Shown: in pieces, positions 59,138 through 64,000 of the stretch | How positions within the stretch are numbered: position 1 is the first letter of the stretch | Layout: every line of letters begins with the position of its first letter | Assembly: GCA_022649665.1 (NCBI GenBank) | Contig: JALCOL010000011.1 | Location: 20,419 to 84,418, forward strand | Direction: 5' to 3' | DNA length: 64,000 nucleotides | Source: Enterococcaceae bacterium | GTDB lineage: Bacteria > Bacillota > Bacilli > Lactobacillales > Enterococcaceae | Notes under the pieces: model-generated | Told to the model about the DNA's origin: nothing | Databases searched by the model: none | What the model saw: the letters and a program-made list of their open reading frames with translations, nothing else | Position numbers and translations under genes: made by a program

Positions 59138-59180
59138 TAACAGATTGAATATGCAAAGCTGCTACTCTTTACTATTTTTC
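59138..59180 (+). terminator. Terminator after agrB
   Basis: AAAGGGTAACAG and CTGCTACTCTTT pair with two mismatches around a 15-base loop and run into ACTATTTTTC. It overlaps the end of the convergent repressor gene and may serve both. Confidence 0.65.
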
Positions 59181-60035
59181 AAACCAATCAATTAGTTCAT
59201 CTGGACTAACTTTACTATACAATTTGATAAGAGCGGGTCTTAAAGACTGCATAGTTGAAATGAGCTCACTACTATCGAAAGAACCAGAGAACTCTTTATT
59301 GGTTAATGATATTGACAATAAGTTTATCAGATCGACAGTTTGCTGCTGATTGCTCAACATATTTATAAGCTTTCCAATGAGGTACCGATCCTCAAAATGC
59401 ACATCAGAATGGAAATCAAATTTCTCTAACTCTTTGTTTACTATTCGTTTGATACTATCTAAACTATCATAACGATTATCTCCGGCAACTTCCATATAAT
59501 TTAAGGTGCTTTGTGTTACCACGGTAATTGCTTCGATTTCTTTATCTTTAGAAATATTTTTTACAGTAGACATTTGCTCAATGGATGATTTTACATAGTT
59601 CTCAATTTCTTCTTGCATGATCTCATATTTAATTTCATAGTAACAATCATCAATAAATTCTTCTTTGGGATAGCCTACTTCATTTTCCCAACCTATATTT
59701 TTAAATTCATCTGTTAGAAATATTTCTTTAAGTTTGGCTACTACCTCAGGGTGATCTTCAAGTAATTTTTGTTCGCCTTTTAAAGACAAATAAGAAGAGA
59801 CGTATTCCTCCATATCTCCAAAATAAAACCAGCCAACAGGTCTGCCACTAATTTTAGAAATTTTTTCTATTACACTTAGTGGGGCTAGATTATATCCTTG
59901 AACGTAAGCGTTCAGTGTAGGCTTCTTCAACCCAAGTCTGTTTCCAAATTCTGAAAGGGAGATACCCATCTCATCTTTTACTTGTCTGATTCGTTGCCCA
60001 ACTTGCTCTTTACTTGGTTGTAAAATTCCAAACAT
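59172..60035 (-). CDS. XRE-family repressor-like regulator of the element
   Basis: The 287-residue protein has an N-terminal helix-turn-helix (MGISLSEFGNRLGLKKPTLN, residues 18-37, then AYVQGYNLAPLSVIEKISKI), followed by a long soluble region I do not recognise (about 75-287). It is divergent from the DUF3173-integrase end of the element, and five copies of an 8-base motif TYGGATAY lie across its promoter region, so it most likely represses excision genes, itself, or both. AAGGAGG precedes ATG 60035. Confidence 0.75.
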   Translation of the reverse strand: MFGILQPSKEQVGQRIRQVKDEMGISLSEFGNRLGLKKPTLNAYVQGYNLAPLSVIEKISKISGRPVGWFYFGDMEEYVSSYLSLKGEQKLLEDHPEVVAKLKEIFLTDEFKNIGWENEVGYPKEEFIDDCYYEIKYEIMQEEIENYVKSSIEQMSTVKNISKDKEIEAITVVTQSTLNYMEVAGDNRYDSLDSIKRIVNKELEKFDFHSDVHFEDRYLIGKLINMLSNQQQTVDLINLLSISLTNKEFSGSFDSSELISTMQSLRPALIKLYSKVSPDELIDWFEK

Positions 60036-60071
60036 ACATATCCTCCTTGTCGTTTTTTCTTATTATACCAC

Positions 60072-60192
60072 TCGGATACGAAATCGTATATATTTTTTTG
60101 AAAAACTATTGACATTGGATATGTTTTCGGATATTATGAGTATGTAAAATTGTTTTGCTTTTTTTAGACTTATCGGATATTAAATCGGATAT
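60072..60192. promoter_or_regulatory. Operator array and divergent promoters
   Basis: Five same-direction copies of T(C/T)GGATA(T/C): 60072, 60115, 60127, 60173 and 60185; two pairs are spaced exactly 12 bases. A strong rightward promoter (TTGACA 60109-60114, 17 bases, TATTAT 60132-60137) has two copies between its boxes. A leftward -10 TATAAT near 60066-60061 serves the repressor. A strong ribosome binding site (GGAAGGAGG) near 60197 is followed by only a four-codon frame. Confidence 0.7.
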
Positions 60193-60280
60193 GTCTGGAA
60201 GGAGGAGTGTTAACTGACTGAATATTCCGGTCGGTTTTGAGCCACCGATTTGGACCATGAGAGCCACCAATATGATGCAG

Positions 60281-60444
60281 AGAGCCACTCAGGCTTTTGT
60301 TATAGAATTTCGAGAATATTTGACAATGAGCCTGCTGTGCTGCGAAATTCTGACGGAGAACCGCAGTATTAGGGAATACTCCGTCTCGCCTGCAAGGCTA
60401 TCACAGCACATCTCATTATCAAATATTCTCTACCAAGTGGCTCT
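60281..60444. repeat. Large nested imperfect palindrome
   Basis: Nested arms: AGAGCCACT/AGTGGCTCT (60281/60436), GAGAATATTTGACAATGAG with its near-complement (60312-60330/60412-60430, 18 of 19), TGCTGTG/CACAGCA, GACGGAG/CTCCGTC (60352/60379) and AGTATT/AATACT around AGGG (60365-60380). It can fold into one long hairpin. The GAGCCAC motif also repeats at 60239 and 60261. Candidates: MITE, single-strand origin for rolling-circle replication, or structured RNA from the 60109 promoter. The rest of the gap to 60873 shows no gene I can support. Confidence 0.7.
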
Positions 60445-60873
60445 GTGTTATTTATAGGTGTCTTAAAAGCACCATATTGCTGGCTCACCTATAGACAAGA
60501 ATAGTGGCTCCGCCACACAAGAATATTCAACTGACCTTTGAAAATTGAATATGAATGATTTAATAAGGCGATTAGGCTTTAGTCTCATCATGATAGGCTC
60601 ACATAATACTAGGAAACTAGTTCTGAATGGATCAACAAAGATTGGCGTGAGATGAATCCTGTGCTGATAGCAAAGAGTTCAATAGATGAGTGTAGGAATT
60701 TTTAACAAAAGGTTTCTTGTAAGATTAAGCAATAAACTTACAGGAAATATGGAGATAGCGGATAAACTAATTCAAATTTATTAAGAATCAATCAAGTGCG
60801 GTATAATGATTGTGCATTGTATTGGTTCGTTAGGAGGAAGGAGTAATGTGTTACGAATAGCGTTATTAAGACA

Positions 60874-61104
60874 ATGACCAAAAGTGACTTAGTTGCTTTA
60901 GGATATGGGCCATCGTTTTCAATTGATATTATTCGTCAAGCAAAATGTTTGATGGTTGAAAAAGGCTACGGCTACTATCAAACTAAAAAATTAGGACGAG
61001 TCCCAATTGAAGCAGTGGAAGAAATCTTAGGAATTCACTTAACCTCAGAAGAAATCCAAACAATGCGACACACGAATGCCACTTCCTTAATCAAGGAAGG
61101 GTAG
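60874..61104 (+). CDS. DUF3173 protein paired with integrase (possible excisionase)
   Basis: This 76-residue protein (MTKSDLVALGYGPSFSIDII...KKLGRVPIEAVEEILG) is of the DUF3173 type commonly encoded just before tyrosine integrases of Gram-positive integrative elements; an excisionase or recombination-directionality role is likely but not proven here. Its stop is 4 bases before the integrase start. A strong site AGGAGGAAGGAG at 60833 lies too far upstream and opens a four-codon frame (MCYE), which may be a leader. A homologue occurs at 63711-63917. Confidence 0.75.
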   Translation: MTKSDLVALGYGPSFSIDIIRQAKCLMVEKGYGYYQTKKLGRVPIEAVEEILGIHLTSEEIQTMRHTNATSLIKEG

Positions 61105-61108
61105 TAAA

Positions 61109-62314
61109 ATGGTTAAAGTAAAAAAAAGTATAAATGGAACGTATGAATTTAGAGCTAGTCTGGGATTCGATCCTGTGACAGGGAAAAGAATTCAAAAAAG
61201 AAAAAGTGGATTTAAAACAATTGCGGAAGCAAAAAAAGCCTATGCTGAATTACTATTGAATGTTGAAGAGGAGGAAGAACAACAGGCTAATAGTACAAAC
61301 GTTGATTCGATGAACTTTAAAGAATTCACGGAGACTATCTTCATCCCTTGGTATAAAAATAAGGTCAAGGAAAGTACCTATATCAATCGAAAAAATTCGA
61401 TAGATAAACATTTTGCTTGCTTTTATGATTTTAGTTTAGTAGAAATTACTCCTTTGATTTTACAAGAGTGGCAAATTAAAATGAGCGAAAAATGTTCCAG
61501 TCAATATGTTCGTTCCATTCAAGGCTTATTATCAATAGCCTTTGATCGAGCAATCGTGTTGGGGTTAATGAAGGAAAATCCATCTAAAATTATCGGGAAT
61601 GTCAAAAAGGAAAAAAGCAAAATCGATTTTTGGACGAAGGAAGAATTTGAAAAGGTGATTTCTCAAATTTACGTGGAGGATTACTTTCAACATTTTCAGT
61701 TTGTCTGTATTTGGTTGCTTTTTATGACAGGCATGCGGGTAGGAGAAGCTACTGCAATCCAATGGTCAGATATTGATTTAGATAAGCGAACTCTATCTGT
61801 TTCCAAGACACTTTTTTATCAAAATGTCGATAATTATAAATTTACGGAACCAAAAACGAGGGCGAGTAATCGACTACTTGCTTTAGATGAAGATACAGTT
61901 ACGATTTTGCAGAAATGGCAAAAAGTACAGGCAGAATCCTGTCAAACAGAATTCGTTTTATCATACAACGGTGTGCCTACACAAAAATTTACCATTTCAT
62001 ATGCTATTAATCGGTATGCGAAAGCTGCGGGTGTCCATCGAATTCGGATACATGGTTTGCGTCATTCTCATGCCTCGTTACTTATTAGCATGAATCAAAA
62101 TCCGTTAGTCATTAAAGACCGGCTAGGACATGAAGACATTCAGACAACACTTGGCACATATGGACACCTGTATCCCAATAGTAACTTTGAGGTGGCGGAC
62201 AGTTTAAGTGGATTTGTCAAAATGAAAACTAGTGATGTTTCGCAAATTGAGCATTACAGCAGTAATCAATTCATGAAGACAGAATATGGCTTAGAAAAGG
62301 GAAAAACTAAATAG
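61109..62314 (+). CDS. int: Tyrosine integrase of the mobile element
   Basis: The 401-residue recombinase has an N-terminal arm-binding domain (NGTYEFRASLGFDPVTGKRI, residues 7-26), a SAM-like core-binding domain, and the catalytic residues Arg in TGMRVGEATAIQW near 212, His-x-x-Arg in HGLRHSHASLL near 319, His in RLGHEDIQTTL and Tyr in GTYGHLYP near 349-353. It would catalyse insertion and excision at the GAGTGGGA core, 79 bases downstream. Arm sites start at its last base. Confidence 0.93.
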   Translation: MVKVKKSINGTYEFRASLGFDPVTGKRIQKRKSGFKTIAEAKKAYAELLLNVEEEEEQQANSTNVDSMNFKEFTETIFIPWYKNKVKESTYINRKNSIDKHFACFYDFSLVEITPLILQEWQIKMSEKCSSQYVRSIQGLLSIAFDRAIVLGLMKENPSKIIGNVKKEKSKIDFWTKEEFEKVISQIYVEDYFQHFQFVCIWLLFMTGMRVGEATAIQWSDIDLDKRTLSVSKTLFYQNVDNYKFTEPKTRASNRLLALDEDTVTILQKWQKVQAESCQTEFVLSYNGVPTQKFTISYAINRYAKAAGVHRIRIHGLRHSHASLLISMNQNPLVIKDRLGHEDIQTTLGTYGHLYPNSNFEVADSLSGFVKMKTSDVSQIEHYSSNQFMKTEYGLEKGKTK

Positions 62315-62332
62315 TGTGCCAAAATTGTGCCA
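62314..62332 (+). repeat. Right integrase arm-type sites
   Basis: GTGTGCCA (62314-62321) and TTGTGCCA (62325-62332), 11 bases apart, same orientation and spacing as the left pair at 50658-50676. Confidence 0.7.
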
Positions 62333-62343
62333 CAATAAAAAAA

Positions 62344-62380
62344 GAACCTCAAAACCCTTGATATGAAAGGGTTTTGAAGC
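62344..62380 (-). terminator. Terminator between the two integrases
   Basis: TCAAAACCCTT and AAGGGTTTTGA form a perfect 11-bp stem. On the minus strand it is followed by GGTTCTTTTTTT, so it ends minus-strand transcription coming from the right-hand integrase. Confidence 0.85.
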
Positions 62381-62388
62381 TCCTGCAA

Positions 62389-62410
62389 TCACTCCCACTC
62401 AAGCGTATCT
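62389..62410 (-). other. Shared attachment site between two elements
   Basis: On the minus strand the codons read ACG CTT GAG TGG GAG TGA (Thr-Leu-Glu-Trp-Glu-stop). The core GAGTGGGA (62400-62393) equals the left attL core. Integrase 1 ends 79 bases to its left and integrase 2 ends about 44 bases to its right, so this looks like the junction (attR of the first, end site of the second). Confidence 0.6.
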
Positions 62411-62443
62411 TCAGCGGCGCTAACCCGCGTCATCACTGGCTTC

Positions 62444-63718
62444 CTATGCCTCAACTGTCGTTTTGGCGGGGAGTTTGGCGGGGCTTAATTTATCGTACTT
62501 CACCGCCTGATTACCCACGAACCGCACCTGATTCTGACCCGCTGTCTTGATCGTAATATTACCCGCAATCTGTTCGGCGATGTCGGCATCCAGCCCGCCC
62601 CACAAGTGCGAGTAGTGCTTCAGCGTAATCTCAGGTGACGAATGCCCTAAGCGCTTAGACAACACCAGCACTGAGACATTGAACTCATTGATGAGATACG
62701 ACGCGTGACTGTGGCGCAGCCCTTTGCCTTCGACTGGATGCACCTTCGCTAACTTGGCGTAGCGGTGGATAATTCGCGAGATCGTGGACTTGGTCATCGG
62801 CAAGCCGTCGTAGGTCATGATGAAGTCATCAATCCCGCCCAAACCGAAACTCGTCTGCACCTCGCGCCAGCGCCGCAGAATCCCCACGGTGTCATCGTCG
62901 AGCGTCAAGATGCGCTTGCCGCTATCTGTCTTCGTGTAGTCGTGGCGCTCCCAGTCATGCCGGTTCTTCATCACCAGCATGTGGTCAACGTGCAGCTGCT
63001 TCTTAGCGAGGTCAACATCCCGCCACCACAGCGCCGTGCCTTCGTTGACCCGCACGCCAGTCAGGAAGTACAGCCACAACATCACAAAGTTCAGGTGCCC
63101 GTAGATATCATCAATGCAGATTTGCGCGATAACTTGTTCAAACTCGGCTTTCGTCCAAAATGGTACGCTGCTTTTGGCCTTGGGGATCGCCTTAACGCGC
63201 TTCGACACATTGTTGGACAGATACTGCATCTGCACCGCGTGGTCAAGGGACTTGCGGAAACAGCCGAACACCAATCCAGCATAGCCTTGCGAGTAGCCCG
63301 CACCGCCGTCTTTCTCATCTGTGAGCAACCACGTGCGGAAGTTCTGCACGTCGGTGATATCGATGTCACGCAGCAGCAAGTCGCCAAACCGCGCGATACA
63401 GATATCAAAGCTGCGATTACGGACGGCGAAGGTGCTTTCCTCCACGTCGGTTTTGTACGCTGGGATATACGAGTCTTTCATGAATTGGCGGTAAGTCATG
63501 CGGAAGTTCGTAAACCCATGCGCCTCATGATATTCACGCTTCACCCGCGTCAGCTCCTTGTTCGCGGCAAACGCGGTACTGAATGGCATTCCTTGACTGT
63601 CCTTCCGCCCTTTCTTGCGGACGCGCTTGCCACTCATCTTGTCGGTGCCTAACTCGGTTTCATAGTAGAAGTTACCTTTGGCGTCTATGAATACGCCTGG
63701 ATATTTGGTTTTACTCAT
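62444..63718 (-). CDS. int: Tyrosine integrase of the second element
   Basis: The 424-residue recombinase has an N-terminal arm-binding region (KYPGVFIDAKGNFYYETELG), a core-binding domain, and catalytic Arg in TGVRVNEGTALWW near 218, His-x-x-Arg in GKGLRHSHASYL, His in RLGHSSPEITL, and Tyr in LKHYSHLWG near 375. Its ATG (63718) overlaps the stop of the DUF3173 gene (ATGAGTAA), with GGAG 9 bases upstream. It shares motif order but limited identity with integrase 1, and its codon use is GC-rich, suggesting a lactobacillus-like donor. Confidence 0.92.
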   Translation of the reverse strand: MSKTKYPGVFIDAKGNFYYETELGTDKMSGKRVRKKGRKDSQGMPFSTAFAANKELTRVKREYHEAHGFTNFRMTYRQFMKDSYIPAYKTDVEESTFAVRNRSFDICIARFGDLLLRDIDITDVQNFRTWLLTDEKDGGAGYSQGYAGLVFGCFRKSLDHAVQMQYLSNNVSKRVKAIPKAKSSVPFWTKAEFEQVIAQICIDDIYGHLNFVMLWLYFLTGVRVNEGTALWWRDVDLAKKQLHVDHMLVMKNRHDWERHDYTKTDSGKRILTLDDDTVGILRRWREVQTSFGLGGIDDFIMTYDGLPMTKSTISRIIHRYAKLAKVHPVEGKGLRHSHASYLINEFNVSVLVLSKRLGHSSPEITLKHYSHLWGGLDADIAEQIAGNITIKTAGQNQVRFVGNQAVKYDKLSPAKLPAKTTVEA

Positions 63719-63917
63719 TCTCAACAGCTCCATTCATCGGTGATCCGAGAATGGACTCAACGACAGAACGCGGCACGCGCCCTAAGTTTCGGTTGAGATA
63801 CAAGGGATACCCCTTTTGTACCATCCTTTGCTTCGCTTGTCTAATGATATCGCGCGCGGTGTGCTGCTTAAACCCTAATGCCATCAGATCTTGATAGCAG
63901 ACAAAACTCTTATCCAA
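63711..63917 (-). CDS. DUF3173 protein of the second element
   Basis: A 68-residue protein similar to the one at 60874-61104, sharing ALGF/ALGY, DIIRQAK, MVQKGY/MVEKGY and LGRVP. TTG 63917 follows AAGGAAG. It is translationally coupled to the second integrase. The conserved pairing with two different integrases supports a joint role in recombination. Confidence 0.75.
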   Translation of the reverse strand: MDKSFVCYQDLMALGFKQHTARDIIRQAKQRMVQKGYPLYLNRNLGRVPRSVVESILGSPMNGAVENE

Positions 63918-64000
63918 TTACGTCACTTCCTTCTCATTGATTGAAGTGAGATAATCAAACCAGATAGGACCCAAATCTTATCTGTGAAGGGTGACTACTT

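Larger units (their letters stand above)
50559..62400. mobile_element. Integrative mobilizable element (about 11.8 kb) with RiPP and agr cargo
   Basis: The element is bounded by the 8-base core GAGTGGGA at both ends and by matching integrase arm sites just inside. The arm sites are paired GTGTGCCA motifs 11 bases apart at 50658/50669 and GTGTGCCA/TTGTGCCA 11 bases apart at 62314/62325. It contains oriT, a MobT-type relaxase, a repressor, DUF3173 and a tyrosine integrase, but no coupling protein or mating-channel genes, so it must borrow those from a helper. Base composition is clearly more AT-rich than the flanking chromosome. Confidence 0.85.
62401..64000. mobile_element. Left end of a second, GC-rich integrative element (continues past window)
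   Basis: Immediately right of the shared core lies another integrase-DUF3173 pair in opposite orientation, with much higher GC (over 50%) than the first element or the chromosome average. Only its integration module is visible. The last 80 bases (63918-64000) hold no recognised gene. Confidence 0.7.

Noticed and set aside
60257..60457. 66-codon frame in the palindrome region
   Set aside because: It is a by-product of the inverted repeat; no ribosome binding site and no recognisable protein pattern.
62765..63652. Long plus-strand open frame of 295 codons opposite integrase 2
   Set aside because: It is the antisense of a clear integrase gene; the GC-rich sequence keeps stops rare. The translated protein is rich in His and Arg with no motif and no ribosome binding site.

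Overview
The window is a bacterial replication-origin region from a low-to-mid GC Firmicute, most likely an Enterococcus or close lactic acid relative. The evidence is the gene order jag-yidC-rnpA-rpmH / oriC / dnaA-dnaN-yaaA-recF-gyrB-gyrA-rpsF-ssb-rpsR, the Firmicute DnaA boxes, a perfect 16-bp parS site, and the neighbouring gdpP-rplI-dnaB-purA block. The genus is inferred from protein character, not from a database search.

Layout. 1-1.9 kb: minus-strand jag (cut by the window edge), yidC, rnpA, rpmH. 1.9-5.3 kb: bipartite oriC flanking dnaA, with a DnaA-trio/AT-rich unwinding region just before dnaN and a third small DnaA-box group after dnaN. 5.4-18 kb: replication, gyrase, ribosomal and c-di-AMP genes. 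18-30 kb: DegV, a HelD-like helicase, a ZIP metal transporter running into arginine deiminase genes, ArgR, an altered Dps-like protein, a nucleobase deaminase, a GntR regulator and mannose-6-phosphate isomerase. 29.6-33.5 kb: an iron-siderophore uptake system with a perfect Fur-type palindrome. 33.5-40 kb: parS, adenine deaminase and purine permease, a CoA-disulfide reductase-rhodanese fusion behind a CstR-like palindrome, and a second DegV. 40-46 kb: a lipoprotein, a MutS2-like ATPase without the Smr domain behind an attenuator-like leader, and small regulators. 46-50 kb: a hexuronate operon (symporter, unknown protein, uxaC) with operator and cre sites.

50.56-62.40 kb is an AT-rich mobile element of about 11.8 kb, best read as an integrative mobilizable element. 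It has a Tn916/ICEBs1-like oriT, a MobT-type relaxase, a DUF3173 protein and a tyrosine integrase. Matching pairs of 8-bp integrase arm sites lie at both ends, and its 8-bp core lies in what looks like the last codons of a minus-strand gene ending Glu-Trp-Glu-stop, probably guaA. A second, GC-rich element starts immediately to the right, with its own integrase facing the first one.

The element's cargo is the most interesting part of the window. An ABC transporter (two genes), a radical SAM/SPASM-like enzyme, an M50-type membrane protease and a 52-residue precursor peptide form an operon with the same gene content as the B. subtilis yyd epipeptide system, but with a different gene order and an unrelated peptide core containing Cys. 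Directly behind it is a complete agrA-agrC-agrD-agrB quorum-sensing system with its own predicted thiolactone pheromone (ring Cys-Trp-Phe-Leu-Phe). The inferred whole is a transmissible, quorum-sensing-coupled RiPP pathway.
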